From positions 40,114-104,113 of the forward strand of contig CAJTMV010000010.1 in NCBI GenBank assembly GCA_910577225.1: a stretch of DNA of 64,000 nt, in the 5' to 3' direction. Origin of the DNA: an uncultured Eubacterium sp. GTDB lineage: Bacteria; Bacillota; Clostridia; Lachnospirales; Lachnospiraceae. This document shows positions 27,111 through 36,472 of the stretch, piece after piece. The notes below the pieces were generated by a model, which saw only the letters and a list, made by a program, of their open reading frames with translations, was not told the DNA's origin and did no database searches. Both the position numbers and the translations under genes were made by a program. Every line of letters begins with the position of its first letter. Within the stretch, counting starts at the first letter, position 1.

Positions 27111-28381
27111 TTAATGAATCACTTTCTTTATGTCTTCCAGTAATACACGAAGTTTCCGAAGCGGAGCTGTTACTTTCATACTATTTCCATTCATAATCGT
27201 TTCGTTTTTAGTCACTTCTTCTGAAAGTTTGTCCGACAATTCAGCTATCTGTTTTTGCAGTTCACAGTTTTCCTGTATCTGACAGTTAAGCCTGTCATTT
27301 AATGCAGATTCTCTGCATAAACATTCTGGCATGATCTTATTCTTTATTTCCTCATATTCTCTTTGCATCTCAAGCGTTGGAAATGGAACAGCTTCCTGCT
27401 CTACATTATATCCCCAGTTAAACACCCTTTTGTCCTGACAAAGCGGATTTTTTAAAATTTCCAAATATTCCTGATAGTACGGATGACACGGATTCAAAAT
27501 ATTTTTATACAGCAGCTCATCCTCCTGCATCCCAAACCATTTGAAAATAGGCCGGAGTACAATATCATCTGCATCATAATCGATGCTTTTTTGAATAAAC
27601 TGCGGTATTTGACGGAAATTACTGTCCTGAATTACCATAATCATCCGAATTCTTTTTATCGCGCCTTTGTGCTTCAGTTCTGTAATAAATGCCATACTTT
27701 CTTCAAATTTATCCAAATCATCCACACCAGCAAGATATTTATAAGTTTCTCTGTCAAAACTATTCGGCGTAATCGATACAGTTTCAATATGTCCTGCAAG
27801 ATGTTTCATCTTGTCCCAATTTTGTTTAAACAGCACGCCGTTTGTTTCTATAAACATTGTCATATCCGGATCACACGGATGAAAGCGTGAAAGCATATCC
27901 AATAATTCATGCGAAACAAATAAATCCCCAATCCCGTTTGTCGCAATATGTTTTACTTTGGGTAAATATGGTTCTATATTTTTTGTAATTGTGACAAGCT
28001 CCTGTCGATACTCCTTTCCGGCACTAAAAAATTCTTTCCGACAGGAAGGACATGCGTGATTACATCTTTCATCATAAGCAAGACTAATCTGTAAAGGAAT
28101 CTCTGGCAGATTCTCATACATCTGTCTGAGTTCCTCTTCCTCTAAATCCAGTGTCGTACTGTTATTAATACAGTCCGGACAATACTGTTCATTACATCCG
28201 ATTAATTCCCCCCCCCCCCCAAAAACGCTTTTCTTATATTTTCAGCTTCTTCTCCATGCCAGATTTCTTCCAGCGTATTTTGTTTCAAATTACCGATCAC
28301 AATCCCGTTCCACGGACAAAATCTTACGTCTCCTCCTACAAAAACATAAGCATACTCAAAACACTTTTTACATGATTTCAT
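27111..28381 (-). CDS. SPASM/radical SAM protein split by a poly-G tract (phase-variable, currently out of frame)
   Basis: The start at 28381 (MKSCKKCFEYAYVFVGG) has GAGGAGG about 10 bases upstream. The N-terminal part looks like a SPASM-type Cys-rich unit (CKKC, RFCPWNGIVIGNL, EEIWHGEE). After AFL the gene enters 13 consecutive G's and stops at once. With 14 or 11 G's the frame would continue through ELIGCNEQYCPDC into the 336-aa radical SAM domain, whose cluster motif is CNHACPSC (C-x3-C-x2-C). The repaired protein would be 423 aa. The C-terminus has a coiled coil and a KVTAPLRKLR tail like the sulfotransferase at 31616. A downstream ATG at 28121 could allow separate translation of the radical SAM part. 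The probable role is modification of a glycan or its precursor; the reaction is unknown. Confidence 0.8.
28208..28220 (-). repeat. Poly-G tract (13 G, coding strand) in the radical SAM gene
   Basis: Thirteen C's on the plus strand, read as G's in the gene. They would encode a Gly4 linker exactly between the SPASM-like and radical SAM parts. The present length (3n+1) is out of frame; 3n+2 restores the full protein. It has the hallmarks of a slipped-strand contingency tract. Confidence 0.85.
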
Positions 28382-28406
28382 TTTATCCCATCCTCCTCGT
28401 TTTTCT

Positions 28407-31400
28407 CTACCTGTTTTCTCCTGCGTTTTTCCCAATTAATTTTGTCAGAATCGTTCCCTTCAAAATAGAAATTTTTCGCTGTATCCGGTAAAACTGATTA
28501 ATAACTCCAAATCTCCCCAGCATAAAACGATCACGAATCTCTTGTTTTTCATAAGGATACAGCGAATGCATTGCAGCATCCTGCCAGTATGCATCCCCTA
28601 AAATACGGTCAACCATAAAAAAATGCTGCTGACCAAAAAGTAACCCCATAATTTTACCGCCGAAAACCTTTCGATAATAATACTCTCTTATATCATTGTA
28701 ATTTTCCTCCACTTTAAATGCATTATTATCTGCAGATGATTCATGCCGCATGCCAACCCGATAATGTCCCATCACATCATCTGTCCTGTATACCGCATAT
28801 TTTTTCATCATCCGAAGCGGCAACACCATATCCGCACATATTCCAAGGTCGTCGTTAAACCCGCCGAATTCTAAAACTGCTTTCCGGTTCATAACCGTTC
28901 CATTCGAAGGCAGAGAGATACCCGTTGCACCAGTCAGCATAAATTCTGATCTTTTCACTCTGATCAGTGCTGCAGAACGCTTTTTTTGCTGTTGATAAAG
29001 CATCTCGTCACGGCATTTTAACTCTATGTTCCATTTCCGGTCATTTTTCAAATGATCGGAATAAAAAGACAGGTAACTGGCTGATATATATCCCAGCTTT
29101 TTCCCTGGCTTTCTGGAATACAGTTCAATCTGACTGCACATTCTTTTCAGATATCCCTTGACAAGTATGTCATCACTATGAAGCAGCGATACCCACCTGC
29201 CTCTAGCCAGTTCTATTCCTCTGTTATAATTCCCAGATATTCCTATATTTTTCTGATTTCGATAATACAAAATCTTTGGATGGTGCAACCTTCGAATCAG
29301 CCTTTCCGTATCATTGCTTTCCCCCTCCGGTACGGCTTCATTATCCACTACAACAATATCCCATGAATGACGGATATCCTCCTGCCGAAGCACGCTGTTA
29401 ATTGCATCCTCAAGCAGATCTGCCCTTTTATATGTTGGTATGACTATCGTAATCCATGGATCTGGTATATCATCCGGATTCCCGCAAATGAGTTTTGCCG
29501 CAACCCTGCTCTGAGGAACAATGCAATTTACATATTTCTCATAATCTGTCCCTGTGTGGTTCCATATTTTTTTCCGCTTTGCATGCAGATATGTCATTTT
29601 TCGAAATACGATCTCAACCAGTCTTCCCGCGGTTTTCTTCCTGCATTTCATCAGAAATCCGCACAGCCAGTCCGGACACAGCAGCAATAAGCGGCCGCTC
29701 CCATGCACGTATTTCCACATCCTGCTGATTTTTCCTGTTTTCTTTAACAGTTTTAAATAACAAATTCTGTGTCTGCTGAATGGAAAATAAAAGCTGCCGC
29801 TATCATCCAAAATTGTCCTTTTCCACTTTTGATAACCTGACGGTAGTTCATGAATCATCTTTCTTAAATCGGTCGTCCACTTGTCCACATAATGGTCAGA
29901 ATTAAAAATATGATTCAGATTTTCGTTCAAATATACATCCCCGCAGTAACTGATCCCATTTGCTTTATGATTTTCCAAATGCAAAAAAATACCCCGCATC
30001 AAATCTTTTTCTGTTCTAATACTCCTGCCTTCCATTTCTTTCTGTACTGCATTTAAAAAATCTGCCGCATAGATCACTGTACCGAGCGAATACATCTGTA
30101 GCAGCTTATTCACAAATATATCTTCTGCATTACATTCTCTGTGTATTCCCTGCTTTCCTGACGCAAACCAGTCATTTTCTGCAAAGATAAAATCATATTC
30201 ACGGTTCAGCAATGGCATGATATGATAATTTAAATATTCAAAATTAATGATATATTCCGGCTGATTCATCCATATATATTTATATTTTCTTAACAGCTCC
30301 TGAATGGATGCAAACATACCCTTTCTGTTCTCCAGCCAGTATATGCCGTGAATACCCATCCTGATATATTCCATTACGACACTGCTTTTTCTGCTTTTTG
30401 GTATCATACAGCAAAAATATATATCCAGTCCGCTCTGCGCCATGTTCGAAATCTGCTCCTTTAAATATACTTCTAACAGATCTTCGCTATCACGGTCTGT
30501 CCAGATCACTACCGCAAGTTTTTTTCTGTATTGCTTCTGCCTGTAATGATTTATGATTTCATAACATCTGCTGCTATCCGTTTGTTTCTGATCACTGATA
30601 CATCTGCTGCAAACTGCTAACTTCCCAAACATATGCTCCATTTCCTTAATGGTAAGCTGCATGGATTGTGCAATTTCCCTGTAATCATAGGCAATCTGGT
30701 TTTCGCATAGCATCCGGGCCACGCAGTCCGTTTTCCAGCTTATATTGTTTTTTACGCTCTTATAGATAATAGCCGCAACAGAATTTATACGTGTAAGCTC
30801 ATAATTCGCTTTATTATGTATATTTAAATAAACTGCAGCTATTTCCAATTCCAGTAAAGCTGCATTTCTGCTCATTCCAAGAACCGACGTCTCTATCGCT
30901 GCAGATCGTCCTTTCAGACTGTGAACCATGTATTCCAAAATATACTGAGCCTGATTTCCGGCATTTCTCATCCTGCATCCCAATCCGGTTTTCTGCGGCA
31001 GTTTTTTATTCAAATCCGATAAGATTGCAATCATCTGCTCTGCGCTATAGCTACTGTGTACATCGTCGATCACAAGCATATCTGCATTACAGTTCACCAG
31101 ATCACCGACAAACGACAGCAGTGTATGAATATTTTTCTCCTGCCAGCATTCCAAATGTATCAGAATTTTATATCCATAGCTTTTTAACCTGAGACAATAT
31201 TCGTTCAACGCATCTTGTGAAACATCCTGTGTCACAACCAGTCGGATATAATCAATATTTTTTACTTTTTGAATTGTCTGGTTTCTGATCTTCTGAAAAT
31301 CTGGCAATGTTAACGCATATTCTACATTTACAACCTTCTCAAAATCAGGCGCTTTACAAAAACTGCTAAAGTATCCGGTTCCGTAATTTTTATTTTTGTT

Positions 31401-31574
31401 TCCTAATACACCTACGTCCACGATATCAGAACCGATAAATGCCAGTTCATTCACAAAGGCTATATGCCGTTCTGTGTCCGAATCAAACTTCCAGTTATTT
31501 CGAAAACCTCCTTCGTGAATGGTACAATCATGCAATCTTAACAGATCTTTTTTATCCTTCCTCACATTATCCAC
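28407..31574 (-). CDS. Fusion: DRE-TIM aldolase-like domain plus two glycosyltransferase-like regions
   Basis: A 1055-aa protein starting at a GTG with AAAGGAG 11 bases upstream. Residues 10-290 align by eye with the DRE-TIM aldolase encoded at 32948, but the catalytic LRDGG reads IHEGG and the metal-binding HGHNN region reads RMRNAGN. The domain therefore has probably lost metal-dependent catalysis. Residues 350-690 resemble a degenerate glycosyltransferase. Residues 700-1055 are a family 2 glycosyltransferase (WITIVIPTYKRADLLEDA, VVVDNEAVPEG, LLHSDDILVKGYL). It lies between the sulfotransferase and radical SAM genes in block 1. It may couple recognition of an unusual sugar to its transfer. 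Confidence 0.75.
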   Translation of the reverse strand: MDNVRKDKKDLLRLHDCTIHEGGFRNNWKFDSDTERHIAFVNELAFIGSDIVDVGVLGNKNKNYGTGYFSSFCKAPDFEKVVNVEYALTLPDFQKIRNQTIQKVKNIDYIRLVVTQDVSQDALNEYCLRLKSYGYKILIHLECWQEKNIHTLLSFVGDLVNCNADMLVIDDVHSSYSAEQMIAILSDLNKKLPQKTGLGCRMRNAGNQAQYILEYMVHSLKGRSAAIETSVLGMSRNAALLELEIAAVYLNIHNKANYELTRINSVAAIIYKSVKNNISWKTDCVARMLCENQIAYDYREIAQSMQLTIKEMEHMFGKLAVCSRCISDQKQTDSSRCYEIINHYRQKQYRKKLAVVIWTDRDSEDLLEVYLKEQISNMAQSGLDIYFCCMIPKSRKSSVVMEYIRMGIHGIYWLENRKGMFASIQELLRKYKYIWMNQPEYIINFEYLNYHIMPLLNREYDFIFAENDWFASGKQGIHRECNAEDIFVNKLLQMYSLGTVIYAADFLNAVQKEMEGRSIRTEKDLMRGIFLHLENHKANGISYCGDVYLNENLNHIFNSDHYVDKWTTDLRKMIHELPSGYQKWKRTILDDSGSFYFPFSRHRICYLKLLKKTGKISRMWKYVHGSGRLLLLCPDWLCGFLMKCRKKTAGRLVEIVFRKMTYLHAKRKKIWNHTGTDYEKYVNCIVPQSRVAAKLICGNPDDIPDPWITIVIPTYKRADLLEDAINSVLRQEDIRHSWDIVVVDNEAVPEGESNDTERLIRRLHHPKILYYRNQKNIGISGNYNRGIELARGRWVSLLHSDDILVKGYLKRMCSQIELYSRKPGKKLGYISASYLSFYSDHLKNDRKWNIELKCRDEMLYQQQKKRSAALIRVKRSEFMLTGATGISLPSNGTVMNRKAVLEFGGFNDDLGICADMVLPLRMMKKYAVYRTDDVMGHYRVGMRHESSADNNAFKVEENYNDIREYYYRKVFGGKIMGLLFGQQHFFMVDRILGDAYWQDAAMHSLYPYEKQEIRDRFMLGRFGVINQFYRIQRKISILKGTILTKLIGKNAGENR

Positions 31575-31615
31575 ACCCCATCTCCTTTCTCAAAAAACCT
31601 TTTTCAAACAGTTTT

Positions 31616-32929
31616 TTATCTCCCCTTGTATTTCAACTTTCGAAAAAAAACAGCCATTTTTCTTAATGGAGCTGTCATTCTCCAGCTGCTGCTGTTTTTT
31701 ATCTCTTTTAACTCTTTCTGCATTCCCGTCCACTGCTTTGTGCATTCCTGCATCTGCCAGCGTATGTCCTCTATTTGCTCCCTGCAGGTTTCCTCCTGTT
31801 TTTTCATCATTCGTTCGATCTGATTTTGCTGATTCTTTGCCATTTTGTCCATCTGTATGATGAAATTCTCCACTTTTTCATCCAATGCACGCTGCCTGCT
31901 TTCAACAAACGTTTGCTTTTCGTAGTTTTCCAAAAAGGCAGATGTAAATACGCGGATCGTCTGCTTTAACAGCTCTTCCCCCGAAACGGCATTTGCCTGC
32001 ATATTTACGTTATCCTCTTCGAAAAACAGTTTTCCTTCCTCCCTGTTTAAATAATAACGCGCAATCTTTCGATTTCCTTCCTCAAACCTCTGCATAAACT
32101 CCTGTCTTTGCTGATACGTCAAAAGACTTTTAAAATGTGCACATTCTCCGTTTTCCGCTCTTTCTATCCCATCCTGCATTAATATGTCATAAAAACAGCC
32201 GTTCATAATCTTTTGTTCTGCTTTTGCCGAAGCATTCATCTGCCGCTTTAACTCTAACGCAGGATTACTGATGGGAGGATTAAAATTTTTTTCCGACAAA
32301 GCAAACGACTGATCTGTATGCAACCCCAGAATTCCCATAAAATCATCCACAATATTCTGATTCTGAAACTGCCCATTCTCATATGGACGCACAATAATGT
32401 TTTCCCGTCCTACTGCCTGTGCTATTTTCTCAAGCACTGCATAATAATCCAGACTGTCTTTTACGACTTTCAAAACAGTATTATTAAAATCACAGACCTG
32501 GTGAACAGATTCTTTCAGCAAAATGAGTCTTACCCATTCTCGATACTGTGATTCCAGATAGTCAATCTGTTTTCTTAAATAAACGATCACCTTCACTTCC
32601 AAATCGTCTGCTATGGAACGGATACCTGCAAAAAAAGACTCTTTATCATATATTTCCAACCAGATATTTTCTGTCGAAAGCAGTACTTTCTCCGAAATTC
32701 TGAACATTCCCTGCACTTTTTTCCTGACTTCTTCCATATCTGGATGCAGACGCGTTACCCATGCAAAATTACCGTCCGTTGATTCATACCCACCATATCT
32801 TTCATGCGAAATATCTGCCGGGTAATAAACTCCCTTTTGCAACAGAGTTTCTCTGTTGTTTTCAAAAAAATGCTGCAGAGTGGACGAACCTGTCTTCGGA
32901 GTTCCAATATGAATATATAACGTCTTCAT
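31616..32929 (-). CDS. Sulfotransferase-like protein
   Basis: A 437-aa protein whose first 250 residues have the PAPS-dependent sulfotransferase pattern: HIGTPKTGSSTLQHFF (5'-phosphosulfate loop, near residue 6) and VIVYLRKQIDYLESQYREW (3'-phosphate loop). Residues about 330-410 form a long coiled coil rich in Lys, Gln and Glu, ending in SSSWRMTAPLRKMAVFFRK. The tail is often found in cell-surface glycan enzymes and is shared with the radical SAM protein. It would add a sulfate to a sugar of the surface glycan. The ATG at 32929 with AGGTG upstream is preferred to the GTG at 32938. Confidence 0.72.
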   Translation of the reverse strand: MKTLYIHIGTPKTGSSTLQHFFENNRETLLQKGVYYPADISHERYGGYESTDGNFAWVTRLHPDMEEVRKKVQGMFRISEKVLLSTENIWLEIYDKESFFAGIRSIADDLEVKVIVYLRKQIDYLESQYREWVRLILLKESVHQVCDFNNTVLKVVKDSLDYYAVLEKIAQAVGRENIIVRPYENGQFQNQNIVDDFMGILGLHTDQSFALSEKNFNPPISNPALELKRQMNASAKAEQKIMNGCFYDILMQDGIERAENGECAHFKSLLTYQQRQEFMQRFEEGNRKIARYYLNREEGKLFFEEDNVNMQANAVSGEELLKQTIRVFTSAFLENYEKQTFVESRQRALDEKVENFIIQMDKMAKNQQNQIERMMKKQEETCREQIEDIRWQMQECTKQWTGMQKELKEIKNSSSWRMTAPLRKMAVFFRKLKYKGR

Positions 32930-32947
32930 AGTTATCACCTATTTCTT

Positions 32948-33988
32948 CTATACGAAAGATTCGACAGACAGATACCGTTCTGCCCTTTCTTTGGTAAACA
33001 TTACCCGATCCTGGGGTTCCATATTTCTGACGATCTGCTCTATGTGTTCCACGGACATCCCTTTTTCGTTCTGATAATATCCGGCATATCCCGGATTGCA
33101 TCCGTACTTTGCCGTAATATAATAAGCTGGCGAATAGCCCCACGGTTCCTGTCTGTATATCCTCTTTACATACCGTTCATAGATCATCAGCATTTCTTCC
33201 AGCTTATAAGATTTTCCATAATATTCATTCATATACTTTGCAATGATTTCCAGGTTTAAGTTGCCCGCTCCGCGTCCAATACCATAGACGCTTGCATCGA
33301 TCAGAATATCCCGCTGAAACGCTTCTTTTAAAAGCGCCTGTGCCACCCCCGGCGCCTGCATGAGATTATTATGACCGTGATAGCCGATCGCTGTTTTCTC
33401 TGACATACAGCTGTCCGCCAGATGCATATAATGCAGTAAGGTCTCCGCATTTTGCGTTCCCCAGCTGTCCACCACATATACAGCCATTGGATCAAGCGCG
33501 GCAAACTGCCTGACCATTGACCGAAATTCATCGTCTGAATACTGTTCCACACGCGCAGGCTGCACGCACAGCCGGTATCCCCTGTCCACAATGCCTTTAC
33601 AGTATTCGTATCCTTCCCTGAGGGCATCTGTAACCTGTCCGGTTTTATCATGCTTCGTTTTCCAGACAATGACCCGTATCATATCCGCGCTGTCCGGATC
33701 TGCAGGAGCAAGCATGGAAAGCGGAAGGGGATTTACTACTTCTGCCATAACCGCATACTGCAGACCTTTTTTCTTTTTTCCAATCAGTTTCTTTACCTGT
33801 TCCATGGACTGGAAGACGGTTCTGTCTTTATGATACGGCTCGTCTTTTAAAAATCCCAATTCGATAATTTCCGTGCCTGTGCGTTCCAGCAATTCCAGCA
33901 TCCCCTGTATGGACTGCTGTCCAAAATTCCAGTCGTTCACATAACCTCCGTCCCGCAACGTGCAGTCCAGCAGCTTTTTTTCTCCCAT
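32948..33988 (-). CDS. DRE-TIM aldolase (HMGL-like)
   Basis: A 346-aa TIM-barrel protein of the HMG-CoA lyase/4-hydroxy-2-oxovalerate aldolase superfamily. The catalytic LLDCTLRDGGYVNDW is at residue 6, metal-binding histidines in YHGHNN, and DASVYGIGRGAGNLNLE at the barrel end. Such enzymes make or break C-C bonds of 2-oxo acids with a divalent metal. In sugar clusters they are found with transketolase pairs and RfbF/RfbH, as here. It may feed or form a branched side chain. The start at 33988 has AGGGAGGA upstream; the frame stays open to 34315 inside rfbF. Confidence 0.8.
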   Translation of the reverse strand: MGEKKLLDCTLRDGGYVNDWNFGQQSIQGMLELLERTGTEIIELGFLKDEPYHKDRTVFQSMEQVKKLIGKKKKGLQYAVMAEVVNPLPLSMLAPADPDSADMIRVIVWKTKHDKTGQVTDALREGYEYCKGIVDRGYRLCVQPARVEQYSDDEFRSMVRQFAALDPMAVYVVDSWGTQNAETLLHYMHLADSCMSEKTAIGYHGHNNLMQAPGVAQALLKEAFQRDILIDASVYGIGRGAGNLNLEIIAKYMNEYYGKSYKLEEMLMIYERYVKRIYRQEPWGYSPAYYITAKYGCNPGYAGYYQNEKGMSVEHIEQIVRNMEPQDRVMFTKERAERYLSVESFV

Positions 33989-34019
33989 AAATTCCTCCCT
34001 GACGCAAAGCCAGTTATCT

Positions 34020-34796
34020 TTACCATATCTTCCAGGGCGCTTTTTGTAATCCCCAGAGTTCTTCCAGTTTTTCTTTTTCCCGCTGCGTATCCATACACTG
34101 CCAGAATCCGTTGTGTCTGTACGCTGCAAGCTGCCCGTCCTGTACAAGTTTTTCAAAGCATTCCTGTTCAAATATCGAGTCATCTCCGCTAATATAATCA
34201 AAAATCCCAGGCTCCAGTACCATAAACCCGCCGTTGATGCGTACACTGTCATCTTCGCTTTTTTCCCGAAAATCTTTGACCAGTCCGGTCCCTGCATCGA
34301 TATCGAGTACGCCAAAACGCTGCGACACCTTTACTGTCGTAAGCGTCGCTATCCTTCCTTTTTCGTTATGAAATGCAAGCAGCCTGGAAAGATCTGCGTC
34401 GCAGACGCCGTCGCCGTAGGTAAGCATAAACGGTTCCCCGCCGGTATAATCCCGAATTCTTTTGATCCGGCCGCCGGTCATCGTATGCAGTCCGGTGTCC
34501 ACAAGCGTAACCTTCCACGATTCCGCTATATTATTGTGTACTTTCATTTTTTTCCCGTCGGTAAAATCAAACGTTACATCACTGTTATGCAGATAATAAC
34601 TGTTAAACCATTCTTTAATGACTTCCTGCTTGTAGCCGCAGCATATGATAAATTCGTGATACCCGTATCCGGAATAATATTTCATAATATGCCACAATAC
34701 AGGCATACCGCCTATTTCAATCATTGGTTTCGGCCTTAAATGACTCTCCTCACTGATTCTTGTACCGAACCCTCCGGCTAAAATCACTACCTTCAT
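34020..34796 (-). CDS. rfbF: Glucose-1-phosphate cytidylyltransferase
   Basis: A 258-aa nucleotidyltransferase making CDP-glucose from CTP and glucose 1-phosphate. Motifs: VVILAGGFGTRISEES with the basic RPKPMIEIGG close behind, LTYGDGVCDADL with the metal-binding Asp, and the RfbF-type end FWQCMDTQREKEKLEELW. Length is exactly that of the family. CDP-glucose is the entry to 3,6-dideoxyhexoses; the next enzyme, CDP-glucose 4,6-dehydratase (RfbG), is not in the window, while RfbH is (39081). Confidence 0.93.
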   Translation of the reverse strand: MKVVILAGGFGTRISEESHLRPKPMIEIGGMPVLWHIMKYYSGYGYHEFIICCGYKQEVIKEWFNSYYLHNSDVTFDFTDGKKMKVHNNIAESWKVTLVDTGLHTMTGGRIKRIRDYTGGEPFMLTYGDGVCDADLSRLLAFHNEKGRIATLTTVKVSQRFGVLDIDAGTGLVKDFREKSEDDSVRINGGFMVLEPGIFDYISGDDSIFEQECFEKLVQDGQLAAYRHNGFWQCMDTQREKEKLEELWGLQKAPWKIW

Positions 34797-34816
34797 TTGT
34801 ATTCTCCTTCCAATCT

Positions 34817-35557
34817 TTAGAGCGAGGCTCCTCCGTCCACAGGCATCACGGCGCCTGTAATATATCCGGAATCTTCTGATACAAGAAACAGCGCTGCTTT
34901 TGCCACATCTTCCGGTGTACCGACATATCCGAGCGGGATTCTTTCCTCATATATTTTAGGATCGCGGCCGTGCAGAATCGGCGTCTGAATAATTCCCGGA
35001 CAGATGCAGTTGACACGGATGCCCTCCGGCGCATAATTTTTAGCCATCATATGTGAAAACTGGATTACGGCTGCCTTGGAGGCGCTGTATGCATAGGATC
35101 TCCCAGCTGCATAATGCTGCATTCCCGCAATGGACGCATTGTTTAAAATTACGCCGCGCGCCGCGGCAAGATATGGTCTGGCATATCTGGACACCAGAAA
35201 ACAACTGTAACTATTCGCGTCAAACGTATCCTGCCAGTCTTTCACATCCATTCTCTCAATTTCCGCCGATGGCAGCATATTTCCGGCATTATTAAATAAA
35301 ATATCGATATGGCCGTACCTGTCCGCCACAGACTGAATCATCGTTTTTACCGGATGCTCGTCTGTCACGTCACACGGAAAAAACTCTGCTGTTCCATGAT
35401 TTTCCCTGATGCGGCATACTACCTGCCGGCCTCTTTCCTCATTCCTGCCGACAACTGCCACAGATGCCCCCTGCGCTGCAAATGTCAGCGCACATGCGGC
35501 TCCGATGCCGGATGTCGCTCCTGTAACCACCGCCGTCTTATTCTGAAGTTTCTTCAT
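34817..35557 (-). CDS. Short-chain dehydrogenase/reductase
   Basis: A 246-aa classical SDR: TGATSGIGAACAL cofactor loop near residue 13, DVTDEH, LFNNAGN, catalytic Ser in NNASIAG, Tyr-Lys pair in AYSASKAAV and PGIIQTPI. It is not a 4,6-dehydratase, which would be longer. It lies between rfbF and a transketolase-like pair, so it probably reduces a keto group on the CDP-sugar or on the two- or three-carbon branch. The substrate is inferred. Confidence 0.85.
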   Translation of the reverse strand: MKKLQNKTAVVTGATSGIGAACALTFAAQGASVAVVGRNEERGRQVVCRIRENHGTAEFFPCDVTDEHPVKTMIQSVADRYGHIDILFNNAGNMLPSAEIERMDVKDWQDTFDANSYSCFLVSRYARPYLAAARGVILNNASIAGMQHYAAGRSYAYSASKAAVIQFSHMMAKNYAPEGIRVNCICPGIIQTPILHGRDPKIYEERIPLGYVGTPEDVAKAALFLVSEDSGYITGAVMPVDGGASL

Positions 35558-35587
35558 ATTGTCTCCCTGGTATATTTCTTCTGTTTT

Positions 35588-36472
35588 TTACTGCTTCACA
35601 AGTCTTTGGACTTTCTCACGGATCGTTTCACAGGTCAGTCCATAGTGCTTCATTTTTTCGTCATATGTCCCGTAATTTCTAAATATCTCCCTTGGAAATC
35701 CGACCTGCTCGATTTGCAGCTTTTTTCCCGAAAGCGCTGAAACTGCGTCATACAAAAGCGTTCCTTCATATTCCGGTTCACAGATCAGAAGTTTCCCGCT
35801 GCCGCAGTTTTCCGCCAGCGTCTCTTTGTCAAACGGTTCCAGCGTCGTATAATACAATACCGTAACGTCCTCATCCTTACATGCTTCCATCACCATATCG
35901 AGCATTACAGACACTGCAAGTACCGTTGCCTTTTCTCCTGTCTGCATGATCGCCGCTTTTCCGAATACGACATCCGGATCATAATTCACATTTGGATGAT
36001 CGCTGATTCTGTAAAAAGTCGTATGCCCGTTTCGATAACTCTGGTTGTACAGCTGCAAAAACTGTTTGGCGGTGCCGGGCGCCGCAAATTCCGTTCCCGG
36101 AATAAATTTTAATATGCCTGCATCTTCCGCACAGTAATGGGAATATCCATATTTTGAATAATCCACTGCAGCGCCCGTTCCCACGACATTAATCCCCAGT
36201 TTCTGATAAGCCAGATCCATCTTGATCTGTTCAAATGCACGTTCGATTACATACGGCTGGATACCGAAAATTGTCGGAATCAGTCCTCTTGCTGCCATGC
36301 CTGCCGCAATCCCCGTCATTCCATCTTCAAAAATACCGACGTTCGACGCCCGCAGCGGATACTCTCTTAAAATATCCCTGATGGCCCACATCCCGATATC
36401 AACTGTAAAAAAGACTGTGTCCGGCTCATTTTTTATCATTTCGTCCACTCTTGCCAAAAATGCTCTTCTCAA
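35588..36472 (-). CDS. Transketolase-like C-terminal subunit (pair B)
   Basis: A 294-aa protein carrying the pyrimidine-binding and C-terminal domains of transketolase. The catalytic Glu is probably in GIFEDGMTGIAAGMA, followed by VGTGAAVDYSKYGYSHYCAE and a DITV-like DVTVLYYTTLEPFDKE end domain. It overlaps the N-terminal subunit gene by 4 bases. With it, it forms a TPP enzyme that moves or adds a two-carbon unit. Confidence 0.82.
   Translation of the reverse strand: MRRAFLARVDEMIKNEPDTVFFTVDIGMWAIRDILREYPLRASNVGIFEDGMTGIAAGMAARGLIPTIFGIQPYVIERAFEQIKMDLAYQKLGINVVGTGAAVDYSKYGYSHYCAEDAGILKFIPGTEFAAPGTAKQFLQLYNQSYRNGHTTFYRISDHPNVNYDPDVVFGKAAIMQTGEKATVLAVSVMLDMVMEACKDEDVTVLYYTTLEPFDKETLAENCGSGKLLICEPEYEGTLLYDAVSALSGKKLQIEQVGFPREIFRNYGTYDEKMKHYGLTCETIREKVQRLVKQ

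Noticed and set aside
33989..34315. N-terminal extension of the aldolase frame upstream of 33988
   Set aside because: It lies inside rfbF in another frame, has no homology pattern, and a good ribosome binding site stands before 33988.
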